Positions 6,501 through 13,196 of a stretch of 20,606 nucleotides of DNA are shown here, in pieces (position 1 is the first letter of the stretch; every line of letters begins with the position of its first letter). This stretch comes from a virus. Under the pieces are notes generated by a model. It did not search any database. It was given only the letters and a program-made list of their open reading frames with translations, and was not told the DNA's origin. The translations under genes and the position numbers were made by a program. The DNA is taken from positions 1 through 20,606 of IMG/VR virus record IMGVR_UViG_3300042543_000853. One strand, 5' to 3'.

Positions 6501-7834
6501 AGATACACCCCTCCCACCTGCAACTGGGCATAATGGCGGATAAAGCGATTGTAGCCATTGGTGCGGGTAAAGAAGCTGGTGACGTCGGCGTTGGAAGTCG
6601 GAGTAATCCGCCCGCGCCATGGCTTATTATCCTCGCCGGGAAGGTCTGTGGTCGTATCCACTTGCAGGAAGGGATAAAACATCACCTGCAACCCCTTGGA
6701 TTTGAGGTAAGCGGCAATCTCCACCACGCTTTTGTCGGTGGGTGTGCCGCCATAGGTGGGTGTGCCATCGCCGAAATACAGCACCAACTCTGCCGTTTCG
6801 CGTGTGTATCCAGCCACGCTCCATTGCACCGGCGTCGTATCGGAAGAACTCAACTCATATTCCACCTTCGGGAATATCTCCGCAGAGGCACATACCTTGC
6901 TGGTAGCAAACCACGAAACCACCAGCCCCACCCATTCCAGATTTGGAAGGGCTTCCAGCATCTGATCAATCGCTACTTCGACGTCTGGTCTCGCATCATA
7001 CCCATGCCGATTGAGGGCGATTTTCTCACCTGTCTGATGAAAATCCCCGTTGGCATCCTCTACCACGGCATATTTTTCCACGATGTCGCGGGAATAGACA
7101 AACTCGCCCGATCCCGGAATCATCATCACGGACTTGATTTTATCCTCCACAGAGGGAATAAATTTGACTTTCCGCAGCACCTCAAAGGTAAAGTTTGGAA
7201 TGCGGTTCCCAAATTGCGCGAGCGGGAAATCCTCAATCACCACATAGGCGGTGCCACGGTAGGCGGGGACGTTCCCTGCACCATCATACCGCTCGATGAT
7301 CGCGGATGGATCCTGATCTTCCGAGCCATAAAAGATTTCGTACTTACCCAGCGCAGCTTGCAGTTCCTCGCCCGTCAGCGCCTTGGCATCGGCCCATACC
7401 CTGAGGATTGAATCAATCTCCCCCTCACAAATGGCAATCGCGAGCGTGGCAAAGTATTCGTAGGTGATACTGGTTTGCGATACCGATCCCCCGCCGCCGC
7501 CTTTTCCGCCACCAGAGGAGGTGGTGTTGCGGTTCTCCACCTCTTTGAGCGACAGCGCCCAGATCACATTGCCCGCCAGCCGGGTGTATCCATACACATG
7601 CGGAATGGTTTTGCCATAGGTCGAAACCTGCACCGATAGGCTTTCCAAACGCCCGCCCACCACATCCGGCAGGCGGGTTTTGCTGGAAAACAGGCTGTTA
7701 TCGATCAGGGATCCAAGCCCCGCGCCTATCGCTTGTCCCCAAGGACCGGCCAGCCATGGCAAGCCGATTCCAAGTCCCATGGAGACACTGGGGGCAATCG
7801 CACTCCCTACCGCTGCCAATGCAATGGTTGCCAT
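3518..7834 (-). CDS. Central tail-tip protein with GTA TIM barrel (RcGTA g15-like; lambda J position)
   Basis: A 1438-residue tail-tip protein of the GTA 'host specificity' type. Visible order: a hydrophobic, glycine-rich N-terminus (1-45) that may meet the tube or hub, a VSTYGKTIPHVYG block (70-82), a poly-glycine linker (108-116), a (beta/alpha)8 GTA_TIM region (about 270-590 and 770-880), a Phage-tail_3-like beta domain (about 890-1110), and C-terminal beta modules. Two glutamates at positions typical of glycoside hydrolases are kept: Glu457 (IGSEM) and Glu785 (WFTEYG). This fits a wall-glycan-cleaving or glycan-binding role during DNA entry. The barrel is interrupted by about 175 residues resembling a carbohydrate-binding module. 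The ATG follows the NlpC/P60 stop with no spacing (TAGATG), and GGAGGG precedes it by eight bases. Confidence 0.9.
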   Translation of the reverse strand: MATIALAAVGSAIAPSVSMGLGIGLPWLAGPWGQAIGAGLGSLIDNSLFSSKTRLPDVVGGRLESLSVQVSTYGKTIPHVYGYTRLAGNVIWALSLKEVENRNTTSSGGGKGGGGGSVSQTSITYEYFATLAIAICEGEIDSILRVWADAKALTGEELQAALGKYEIFYGSEDQDPSAIIERYDGAGNVPAYRGTAYVVIEDFPLAQFGNRIPNFTFEVLRKVKFIPSVEDKIKSVMMIPGSGEFVYSRDIVEKYAVVEDANGDFHQTGEKIALNRHGYDARPDVEVAIDQMLEALPNLEWVGLVVSWFATSKVCASAEIFPKVEYELSSSDTTPVQWSVAGYTRETAELVLYFGDGTPTYGGTPTDKSVVEIAAYLKSKGLQVMFYPFLQVDTTTDLPGEDNKPWRGRITPTSNADVTSFFTRTNGYNRFIRHYAQLQVGGVYLKNNIDAFVIGSEMVGLTTWHDGTYNFPAVSQFKTLAANVQTDLGGTPLVLYAGDWSEYHSIDGYYHLDSLWTDSNIDVVGIDAYFPITPDLPQAQITEALIQQYWEDGEGWDYFYNEARTVQTAYSGATYAWKNHEHWWNSAHTHLGPELLTNVKAFSNAAWSKAAVTVTADSTASPFTGVAEADSLFETAATAQHYIQQTPAVATNAEYALEVSAKPNGRGRIALVMYDNSASANFCRADFDISSGSIVTSSVGGTGAVNVASCKITAQTGGFYRCRLVGQPSTNVNTGVIARAMLHNGTTTSYTGDVTKGVILDSAVMRLHSVATGWTAKLKPLWFTEYGFPSVDGCANQPNVFYDPNSVESYFPRGSRGRIDLLAQRAAINATEDYLEARNAEVGNSDLVPRRFVWTWDGRPYPAYPDLQNVWADWQLWPTGHWINGKLGSSTLGAIVAELLQRVGLVAADYDVSRLTQTVDGFIIDSQTACRDALGILQSAYFFDMVESEGILKFIPRGNASTLTIDEDDLLPISSGQIREHMEITRAQELDMPNRVTVSYLNRTNSYQAATQFSQRQTVNAKEHVTVSFPIVMGDQYAKQVADIVLYNTWIARTTYSFRIPPKYAAMEPGDVITVTVNGVDHVMRVITATMERNGLQQIAAVAEDISTYDFYTPPGESPAGEGQGVLIPETELHLLDLPAMPFDTANEGVMRAAQVALGDGWFGSALFRSLDGGESGGNSFVQIASTSSKSVKGIVLNAMGTWTAGNLYDTTNTIDVSLINGSLSSVNELALLNGANVALIGNEIIQFQTATLTAERRYTLSKLLRGRLGTEHEIAAHAPGTTFILLDASLLPITMPPASFGLQRHYKAVTVGETLANTDETAFSYTGKTLRPYSPVWITGTRDGSLNLTINWIRRTRLSGEWRDGVDVPLSEESESYEVEILNGSTVVRTISGTTPTCSYSAADQVTDFGSTQSSVSVKVYQLSALYGRGVPGEATV
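5525..6052 (-). other. Carbohydrate-binding-like module inserted in the TIM barrel
   Basis: Residues about 595-770 of the tip protein do not look like TIM barrel. They begin ELLTNVKAFSNAAWSKAAV and contain HYIQQTPAV, YALEVSAKPNGRGRIAL, FYRCRLVG and SYTGDVTKGVILDSA. This is the pattern of the beta-sandwich module met at the ends of many phage tail proteins (forms like LLTYSEDFSNAAWTK, GWYRC, YTGDGT-G). The barrel resumes at KLKPLWFTEYG, just before the strand bearing Glu785. Boundaries are approximate and the functional label is inferred from the pattern. Confidence 0.65.
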
Positions 7835-8314
7835 CTATATTGCCCTCCAACAGCTTACTGGAATGCGGTATGCACCGATGACGCGATGCATCCATGATGG
7901 CGAAAGCCGCTCCTCCACCACCCTGCGGGCTGGCGCATAGGCATGGATCAGCGACAATCCTCCTATTGGGTGCGGCGCGACAATCCCCACATGCTGCGGC
8001 AAATGGATGATCCGAAACAACAGCACATCGCCTGCACGGATACGGGATAGCGCCACTTTGGTAAAATGGCAGTCCATTTTCTCCTTGAGTCTCTGACCGT
8101 TTGGATCGGGGGCATAATCCGTTTCGTCAAAATCCGTGAAGGGTACCGGATCCCCCGCCGCATCCAGCGTTCGGGAACGCACACCAACCGCATTGATCAC
8201 GCCAAGCACAAGGCCGATACAATCGCACCCGATCCCCTTCACGCGCCCCTGATGGTGGAAGGGAGTGCCTATCCAGAGCCGCGCCTCATCAACCATGGCT
8301 TGCGCGTTTGCCAC
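7835..8314 (-). CDS. NlpC/P60-family peptidoglycan peptidase of the tail tip (RcGTA g14-like; lambda K position)
   Basis: A 159-residue NlpC/P60 cysteine peptidase that would open the peptidoglycan peptide bridge for DNA delivery. The catalytic set is visible: Cys32 in GCDCIGLV, His108 in LPQHVGIV and His124 in LIHAYA, together with the WIGTPFHHQGR motif at 14-24 that is typical of the GTA/phage subgroup. Its order after DUF2163 and before the TIM-barrel protein is that of RcGTA, and its place equals that of lambda K. The start given is GTG at 8314, which overlaps the DUF2163 stop (TAGTG), but GAGGG is only two bases away. An ATG at 8296 giving MVDEARLWIG is an alternative, with no clear ribosome binding site. 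Confidence 0.9.
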   Translation of the reverse strand: MANAQAMVDEARLWIGTPFHHQGRVKGIGCDCIGLVLGVINAVGVRSRTLDAAGDPVPFTDFDETDYAPDPNGQRLKEKMDCHFTKVALSRIRAGDVLLFRIIHLPQHVGIVAPHPIGGLSLIHAYAPARRVVEERLSPSWMHRVIGAYRIPVSCWRAI

Positions 8315-9177
8315 TATTCTACCCTCAAATCTTCAGCGGTGCCTGCGGTTTCCAGAATCTTGTTCATGCCGGGGATGCTGGGGAATCCACGGAAATTTTC
8401 CAGATTGCTGAACTTCTCCTTGCAGGTGGCAGAAGTTTTGTCGCACCCGGTTTTAATCGAAAACGTATCACCCACTGCCACACTGTTTGGCATGGGCAAA
8501 GCCAGTACGAGCTGTGTGCTTGAGAACTCCTTCACCTCCATCCGCAGGGCGTTATTCAGCCCAGAGGTAAACGTGATCTCTCCGCCGGTGAAATACCCTG
8601 CCGCCTGCGTCAGGGTGGAGGCTTTGAAGGTTTGCCGGTCGGTGATGCTGGTCACGGTGGCCGTGAAGGTGAACGCGCCCATGCTGACCCCGCAACGCGT
8701 ATCACCCAGCACGGCGTCACAGGAGGGGGTGTAGACGCGCCCGATATGCTGTTGCAGATGCTGCGAAAGGCCCCGCAACTCGGCGATGAATTTGGAGCGT
8801 TTAACCCGCACCTCTCCCATCCGCCCGCGCTTCAAAAAAATACGACCAGCGGTTAAATCTTCAAAGTTGACCATGAAGATTTCCACCTCGGCATAATCAT
8901 AGACCCCACCGAGAATCTCCGATTCCAGAATGTCATCGCTGGACAACATGCCGTCTAGATCCAGATTATCGACGGAGAAATCGGACTTTGATTGCACGGC
9001 GGTGGCTGTAAAACCCGTCGCAGCCTTATACAGCAAGGCATCCACTGTCAGATCACGGTCATGATCCGTAAACCCCATTTCCACCCCATCGGTGCGGGTC
9101 ACATGCCAACAGGTACAGAGTGATGTGGTTTCACCATCCAGATGATTCTGCATAGCAACCGAAAGCGTTTTGCTCAT
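8314..9177 (-). CDS. DUF2163 tail hub protein (RcGTA g13-like; lambda L position)
   Basis: A 287-residue protein with an N-terminal DUF2163 domain (SLCTCWHVTRTDGVEMGFTDHD near 19-40) and a C-terminal phage_BR0599-type domain ending in CKEKFSNLENFRGFPSIPG. In RcGTA the equivalent protein forms the hub between tail tube and tip. Four cysteines, Cys153 and Cys162 (SCDAVLGDTRCGV) and Cys245 and Cys252 (GCDKTSATC), are spaced as expected for the iron-sulfur cluster known in the lambda L C-terminal domain and in GTA hub proteins. The start is firm: GGAGG lies seven bases before the ATG, which overlaps the DUF2460 stop as ATGA. It is co-translated with its neighbours on both sides. Confidence 0.9.
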   Translation of the reverse strand: MSKTLSVAMQNHLDGETTSLCTCWHVTRTDGVEMGFTDHDRDLTVDALLYKAATGFTATAVQSKSDFSVDNLDLDGMLSSDDILESEILGGVYDYAEVEIFMVNFEDLTAGRIFLKRGRMGEVRVKRSKFIAELRGLSQHLQQHIGRVYTPSCDAVLGDTRCGVSMGAFTFTATVTSITDRQTFKASTLTQAAGYFTGGEITFTSGLNNALRMEVKEFSSTQLVLALPMPNSVAVGDTFSIKTGCDKTSATCKEKFSNLENFRGFPSIPGMNKILETAGTAEDLRVE

Positions 9178-9773
9178 ACCCGCACCTCCACAATCGGAAT
9201 GGATTGCCAGGAGGAAACGCCTAAACTCTCCATGTTGAGATCAATCTGATCGGTATCGAAGCGTGCAGGTACATCAAATTCAAAGGTAGCACTGACAACC
9301 ACACTGCTGGATGGGGCACTGGTAAAAGTGACAACGCCGGTGGTGGTATTAACCGTCCATCCACTCATTTGCTCCACGCCGTCCTTAAACACATGCACGG
9401 TGCCTGCGACAGGCTTGGTAATGGTACGGTCCACCGTAACGCCGCCGGATGTATAGCTCTTCACCAGTTGGAAGGCGGTCTGGCTGCCATTGCCGGTGCC
9501 AATGATCTGGGCGGTGGCGGCGTAATCAGCCCAATCCTTGAACCGAAACCCTATCGCCCGCCCACGCCTCGCACGGAAGAATGCAATCAGCGTGGCAATC
9601 TGTGCAGGAGTCTTCACCCCATGGGCCACATTCCATTGGCCGCGTGCCTCGCTCCAGTTGATATTGCGCTGTTCCCATCCCCCAAAGGTTTCGACAATAT
9701 CCGTCGAATATCTGGCCCCGCCGGTGGCACCATAGGAAATATCGGTGGGAAATTGTGTCTCTACGAATGCCAT
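9174..9773 (-). CDS. DUF2460 distal tail protein (RcGTA g12-like; lambda M position)
   Basis: A 199-residue DUF2460 protein, by family the distal tail ring that joins tube and hub. Family features seen are MAFVETQFPTDISYGATGG at the start, then YSTDIVE, W..RGQWNVAHGVKT, the FFRARRGRAIGFRFKDWADY block, the internal VHVFKDGVEQMSGWTV strand pair and the terminal FEFDVPARFDTDQIDLNME with IPIVEVRV. I chose the ATG at 9773 because MAF-E--FP is the usual family N-terminus; a GTG four codons earlier (9785) is also open. Its stop overlaps the DUF2163 start by four bases. The 70 bases between it and the tape measure gene hold only an 18-codon ORF and a short GGATG/CATCC hairpin. Confidence 0.9.
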   Translation of the reverse strand: MAFVETQFPTDISYGATGGARYSTDIVETFGGWEQRNINWSEARGQWNVAHGVKTPAQIATLIAFFRARRGRAIGFRFKDWADYAATAQIIGTGNGSQTAFQLVKSYTSGGVTVDRTITKPVAGTVHVFKDGVEQMSGWTVNTTTGVVTFTSAPSSSVVVSATFEFDVPARFDTDQIDLNMESLGVSSWQSIPIVEVRV

Positions 9774-9843
9774 GTTACCGCTCACTCAATGGATGCACCA
9801 TCCTACGGCGAGCTTCCTTATTCGGGAGGAGGCAAACTGCATC

Positions 9844-11469
9844 CTATAAAAGACGCGATCCGCGACGCATGGATTCGGCAAGGGCGGCGGCAACCTGCCC
9901 CTGCGACCGGCGAAAGCTGTTGATGTCCGGCGTGCTGATATTCACCTGCACGCTCACGGGGCGGCTCATCTGGTGATTGGGTACTACCATGCCGCCTGCG
10001 CGAGGCATGATCATTTCTGGCCCACGTTCGCCGACCATGATGGGCTTTCCCCCCATGAAATTCCCGCCCTCGGCAAAGAATCCGCCAAAGACGCTGCTGA
10101 TGCCACTCACAATACTGCCAAAGTCCAGACTTCCACCGCCAGATGCAAACATCCGGTTGGTCACCATGTCGATGCTCTTATCCAGAAACGAGCCGGAAAT
10201 GCGGCTAAACACGTTGCGCACGACCCCTTCCAGATCCGTAAAATCCTTGGCAACACCCTTCAGCGCGTCGGAAAAAATGTCCTTGATGTCGATGGCCGTT
10301 TCTTCGGCCTGGGTTTTGATCTGGGTCAGCGCGGGCAAGGGTTTGTCTTTAGAGGTGCTTCCCACATTTCCCACGGCCTTGCCAATGGCTGCATACTGCT
10401 TCGTGGCAGATGGAATGGATCCCTGTATGCCCTTCCACAAGGAGGCGGTAGTTTTAAGCTGCGTGTTGTATTGCTTTTGTGCTTCTGGCAACTGGTACGT
10501 TGCCACCGTGACATCTCTCAGCAAATTGGCCTGTTCTTGCATTTGTTTGGCGTTTTTCCGGTACCCTGCTGATAATTTGTCCGCTCCAACGGCATCTGCA
10601 ATATCAGCCAGTGCCGCCTTACCATCGGCAATCAGTCCTACCATATCGCCAAATCGGCGTATGATCCACGCCACCACCTCATCAAACATGCGACGTAGCC
10701 CCAATAAGGCAACGCTGGTCGTATTAATGGCAAACAACAGAATTTCCGTAAAGGCATCTGCCAATACCTCAATGGCTGGCGCTACGAACGCCACAATGTT
10801 TTGACCCAGTCCTTTCAGCGCAAGCTCCAGCCTGCCCAGGGCGTCCATCATGCCACCGATCGCTTGCCCCTCTGTTTGTGTCAGTGTCACACCAAGCCGA
10901 TCGGCTTCATCGCGCATTTTTCGCATACCTTCGCTGTCCAGTTCCATCACTTGCAGCATTTCCGCGCCGGACTTACCCATCAGGGTCATAGCAATATTCA
11001 CTTGTTCCGCTGGGTTCTGCACCCCTTGGATAGCATCGGCGATCACCTCAAATTGCTGGTCAATGGCCAGATTTTTAAATGTCGCGGCATCAATTCCGAG
11101 GGCATTCAGCGCGTCGCGTGCTGCTCCCTGTCCCTGCGCAGCCTCCACCGAGTTCTTGGCAAGCTGTTGGAGGGATCTGGCAATCGATTCGGTTTCCACG
11201 CCTACTTCCGATGCTATCAACTGATAGGATGAGAGCACTTCGGTGCTGATGTCCAACCGATTAGAGAGATCGTTGATCCTGTCGGATGCCTCTGCAATAT
11301 TTTTAAGAGCAGCAAGCGAAAATGCACCGGCAATCAGTCCAGGCATACCTCCAAGCACACGAGTTAGGCCACCAAACGCCGATTTCAGGCCACCGATTTT
11401 ATTGCGCACCGCTTCAAAGGCGCGCCCCGTTTTGTCGTGTGCCGAAATGATAAAGTCGAGACCTGACAT
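9844..11469 (-). CDS. Tail tape measure protein
   Basis: About 541 residues, largely alpha-helical, with the traits of tape measure proteins: an N-terminal FIISAHDKTGRAFEAVRNKIGGL block, a glycine/alanine-rich hydrophobic stretch (about 33-56), a long helical middle, hydrophobic segments near 225-260 that could enter the host membrane, and the characteristic C-terminal GGNFMGGKPIMVGERGPEM followed by a proline/glycine turn. It sets tail length and occupies the tube lumen until ejection. The gene follows the frameshifted chaperone product directly: the -1 frame TGA overlaps this ATG (TGATG), with GGGAGG just upstream. An in-frame GTG one codon earlier is less well placed. It has lambda H position. 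Confidence 0.92.
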   Translation of the reverse strand: MSGLDFIISAHDKTGRAFEAVRNKIGGLKSAFGGLTRVLGGMPGLIAGAFSLAALKNIAEASDRINDLSNRLDISTEVLSSYQLIASEVGVETESIARSLQQLAKNSVEAAQGQGAARDALNALGIDAATFKNLAIDQQFEVIADAIQGVQNPAEQVNIAMTLMGKSGAEMLQVMELDSEGMRKMRDEADRLGVTLTQTEGQAIGGMMDALGRLELALKGLGQNIVAFVAPAIEVLADAFTEILLFAINTTSVALLGLRRMFDEVVAWIIRRFGDMVGLIADGKAALADIADAVGADKLSAGYRKNAKQMQEQANLLRDVTVATYQLPEAQKQYNTQLKTTASLWKGIQGSIPSATKQYAAIGKAVGNVGSTSKDKPLPALTQIKTQAEETAIDIKDIFSDALKGVAKDFTDLEGVVRNVFSRISGSFLDKSIDMVTNRMFASGGGSLDFGSIVSGISSVFGGFFAEGGNFMGGKPIMVGERGPEMIMPRAGGMVVPNHQMSRPVSVQVNISTPDINSFRRSQGQVAAALAESMRRGSRLL

Positions 11470-11974
11470 CACCCCTCCCGTTTTTGCCGTTTTTCAGCCA
11501 GCACCTTGTAATACGCAGCCCACCCGGCAAATTCATCGACCGTCATGCATAAAACTTCTGGGACCCGGATTCCCAAACGCTCAGCGAGCGCGTACACCAT
11601 GAGCAAATCCGGATCCTCCCTCAGTTTTTTTCGGCGTCTTCCACCAACTCTGCATCGGATGCCCCGACGAGCTGCTTGGCGATCCGTGCCAGTATGTCTG
11701 CATCCACAGACCGCATCAGATCGGGTTTGTCTTCTCGCGTGAAATGTGGGTTTCCGTCCTTGTCCTTGGCCTTCATGATGATCATGTCTGCGGTCATTTC
11801 CAGCGGGTTTGCTTGCCCACGGTTGAGTTTCATGCGCTCTTGCAACGTCAAGGGCGTGGCATAGATGAGGAATGACTCTCCCTCCTCATCCCATTCGGGG
11901 ACAGGGATCACCTGTGGATCATCCGTCAATTGCTTAAAATGGGCTTTCGCCCGATCAATGGCCTTTGTGGACAT
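11469..11974 (-). CDS. Tail assembly chaperone G-T fusion by -1 ribosomal frameshift
   Basis: A slip at A-AAA-AAC (11624-11630), immediately before the zero-frame TGA, moves ribosomes to the -1 frame. That frame stays open for 51 more codons, from CTG at 11624 to TGA at 11469-11471. The extension begins LREDPDLLMVYALAERLGI and continues with VPEVLCMTVDEFAGWAAYY, a helical pattern like that of lambda T-type extensions (GI-P-V--MT--EF). The fused product would have about 168 residues. In lambda, G and G-T bind tape measure and tube subunits in a fixed ratio. GGGAGG downstream of the slip could instead support separate initiation of the T part at TTG 11606 or ATG 11600, so the mechanism is inferred although the coding content is strong. 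Confidence 0.78.
11621..11974 (-). CDS. Tail assembly chaperone, G-type zero-frame product
   Basis: A 117-residue soluble, mostly helical protein encoded between tail tube and tape measure, where tail assembly chaperones lie. It has FLIYATPLTLQERMKLNRG in the middle, a charged KAKDKDGNPHFTREDKPDLM segment and an acidic end (VEDAEKN). The start is supported by GAGG seven bases upstream. Its last codons form the slippery run described for the G-T product, so the same gene gives a short and a long form. I see no enzyme motif. The G-like role comes from position, size and the frameshift. Confidence 0.85.
   Translation of the reverse strand: MSTKAIDRAKAHFKQLTDDPQVIPVPEWDEEGESFLIYATPLTLQERMKLNRGQANPLEMTADMIIMKAKDKDGNPHFTREDKPDLMRSVDADILARIAKQLVGASDAELVEDAEKN
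11624..11630 (-). promoter_or_regulatory. Slippery heptamer A-AAA-AAC for -1 frameshifting
   Basis: On the minus strand the zero-frame codons are GAA AAA AAC TGA, so the heptamer A AAA AAC has exactly the X-XXY-YYZ phase needed for a tandem -1 slip, and seven A residues in a row precede the C. The palindromic segment ATCCGGAT follows about ten bases beyond the stop and could give a weak stimulatory structure. The adjacent GGGAGG is downstream, not upstream where a stimulatory Shine-Dalgarno would normally be. Confidence 0.75.
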
Positions 11975-12003
11975 AAATAAACCTCTTCACGAGTGGAAAG
12001 ATA

Positions 12004-12414
12004 CTACACGGTGCTTTGTGTCAGGGCACCGGTGCCTTTGAAGGTGAACGAGGCCTCCACCAAACCATCCAGTTGGGCTTTACGCGTGACGTTTGTCACC
12101 AGCGCCGTGCCGGAGAAAAACACGTCTCCTGTATCCGCTCCCTCTGGGTAAACCTTTAGCGAGATGCTTGACCCGGCATCCAGTGTTTCCTGCCCATTGG
12201 TGTCGGTTTCATCCCACAGGCAAGTGAGCGAGCCTTCCCAACCCTTGAGTGTTGGTTCAAAGGTTCGCCATCCTCCATTGCTCTGTGCCGTGTTGATGGA
12301 GGTGCTATCCGCCACCTCGCCGGTGGTCTCAATCTGCCACTCTTTCACCTCTGCCACGGTGGCCGGGGTGCCGCCCACCTTCACAATCCCTTCTTTACCA
12401 GTATGCGTTGCCAT
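12004..12414 (-). CDS. Major tail tube protein (lambda V position)
   Basis: A 136-residue protein of the tail tube type. It starts MATHTGKEGIVKVG, has the A-V-E-V-K-E-W-QIETTGEVADSTSI block seen in tube subunits (a strand pair followed by 'D-TSI-T'), then WEGSLTCLWDETDTNGQ, and ends with a second strand-rich part (GTALVTNVTRKAQLDGLVEASFTFKGTG). Such subunits stack as hexameric rings to form the DNA channel. AAGGAG lies seven bases before the ATG. The gene stands between the tail terminator and the chaperones, as in lambda and RcGTA. I cannot say which of several tube families it belongs to without a profile search. Confidence 0.88.
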   Translation of the reverse strand: MATHTGKEGIVKVGGTPATVAEVKEWQIETTGEVADSTSINTAQSNGGWRTFEPTLKGWEGSLTCLWDETDTNGQETLDAGSSISLKVYPEGADTGDVFFSGTALVTNVTRKAQLDGLVEASFTFKGTGALTQSTV

Positions 12415-12428
12415 TTTCTTGCTCCTTC

Positions 12429-12872
12429 CTAGCCTAGCGTTTCTGGATCATTCTCCAGTGTGTGGTATTTCGCCGCAAAACTCATGGAAACCACTGCAAC
12501 CGGCATTTCCCCATCGCCAACCAGTTTGATTTCCGTGTCACTCAGGAAAATATCCCGCACCAGACCATTCAGGGAGGGGTTATTATAGAGTGCCGTTTCC
12601 ACCTCCACGGCGATCCGATCCAGCCGATCATCATAACCGGTGGTCATCTTCACATATCCTTCCACCATCACCGTCAGCACGCGCTCAAAACGGCGTGGTG
12701 GATGCATGGTGACGGGAACGCTTGATTCGCTGCGTGTAAACACCAGCAGACAGGGCAACTCGGCATCGGTAATGGGGTGCACGCGGGATGCAAACACATG
12801 CTTTTTGGTGGTGGTCAGGCCAGTGACCGCAGCAAGCACGGCATCGCGGATCTGGTCTCTAGCATGTGCCAT
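12429..12872 (-). CDS. Tail terminator protein, lambda U-like
   Basis: A 147-residue protein that resembles lambda U by pattern: an N-terminal helix DQIRDAVLAAV, a strand-turn with FASRVHPITDAELPCLLVFTRSE (compare FFDGRP..FDEADFPAVAVYLT in lambda U), a central YDDRLDRIAVEVETALYNNPSLNGLV helix, and a final beta strand VVSMSFAAKYHT. U-type proteins cap the growing tail tube and dock it to the head. The start is supported by GGAGG six bases upstream. It overlaps the preceding FII-like gene by 14 bases. No lambda Z equivalent is seen between FII and U. Confidence 0.82.
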   Translation of the reverse strand: MAHARDQIRDAVLAAVTGLTTTKKHVFASRVHPITDAELPCLLVFTRSESSVPVTMHPPRRFERVLTVMVEGYVKMTTGYDDRLDRIAVEVETALYNNPSLNGLVRDIFLSDTEIKLVGDGEMPVAVVSMSFAAKYHTLENDPETLG

Positions 12873-13176
12873 CCTCCACCTCCAATATCAGCGTGGTGGT
12901 GCCGGTGCCATCGGGATGCACGCCCACGATGGTATAATCCTGTCCATTGACGGTGAGGCGCTCACCATAAACCGGGGGCGTGGCAATCTTTGCCGTTTCA
13001 TACACCAGTTGTGGTTGGCTGCCTGCAACCGGTATTTCCCCTGCCTGCACGGCAAGGTAGGCGTCATCAAACACCCCCACCACCGTGATCGCCGCCCCGA
13101 CATTCGGGGTGTAGGTTGCTTCCACCCCGAATCCATCGGTATTAAAAAACACGGTAAAGTCTTCAGCAAATGCCAC
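12859..13176 (-). CDS. Head-tail attachment protein, lambda FII-like
   Basis: A 105-residue protein starting with GTG (AGGGG five bases upstream). The VVGVFDDAYLAVQAG..VAGSQPQLVYET stretch (about 33-61) and the LTVNGQDYTIVGVHPDGTGTTTL stretch (about 74-96) parallel lambda FII (GVFDDPEN..., SSPSLFV, LTIGEENFWVDRVSPDDGG). FII-like proteins sit on the head connector and give the site where the finished tail binds. Gene order (after the FI-position gene and before the U-like gene) also agrees with lambda. The C-terminus is EVEDGTC, with a terminal cysteine. Confidence 0.85.
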   Translation of the reverse strand: MAFAEDFTVFFNTDGFGVEATYTPNVGAAITVVGVFDDAYLAVQAGEIPVAGSQPQLVYETAKIATPPVYGERLTVNGQDYTIVGVHPDGTGTTTLILEVEDGTC

Positions 13177-13196
13177 GTTTACCCCTATTCTGCCGA

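Noticed and set aside
6302-7411. 369-codon open frame on the + strand
   Set aside because: It lies wholly antisense to the well-supported tip protein gene, its translation is rich in His, Arg, Gly and Ile with no domain pattern, and such frames arise from the codon bias of the opposite strand.
7490-7520. Glycine-codon repeat as a possible microsatellite or recoding site
   Set aside because: It encodes the poly-glycine linker at residues 108-116 of the tip protein, stays in frame, and resembles ordinary flexible linkers.
9774-9843. 18-codon ORF between tape measure and DUF2460 genes
   Set aside because: Too short, without a clear ribosome binding site, and with no conserved pattern; the stretch is better seen as a spacer.
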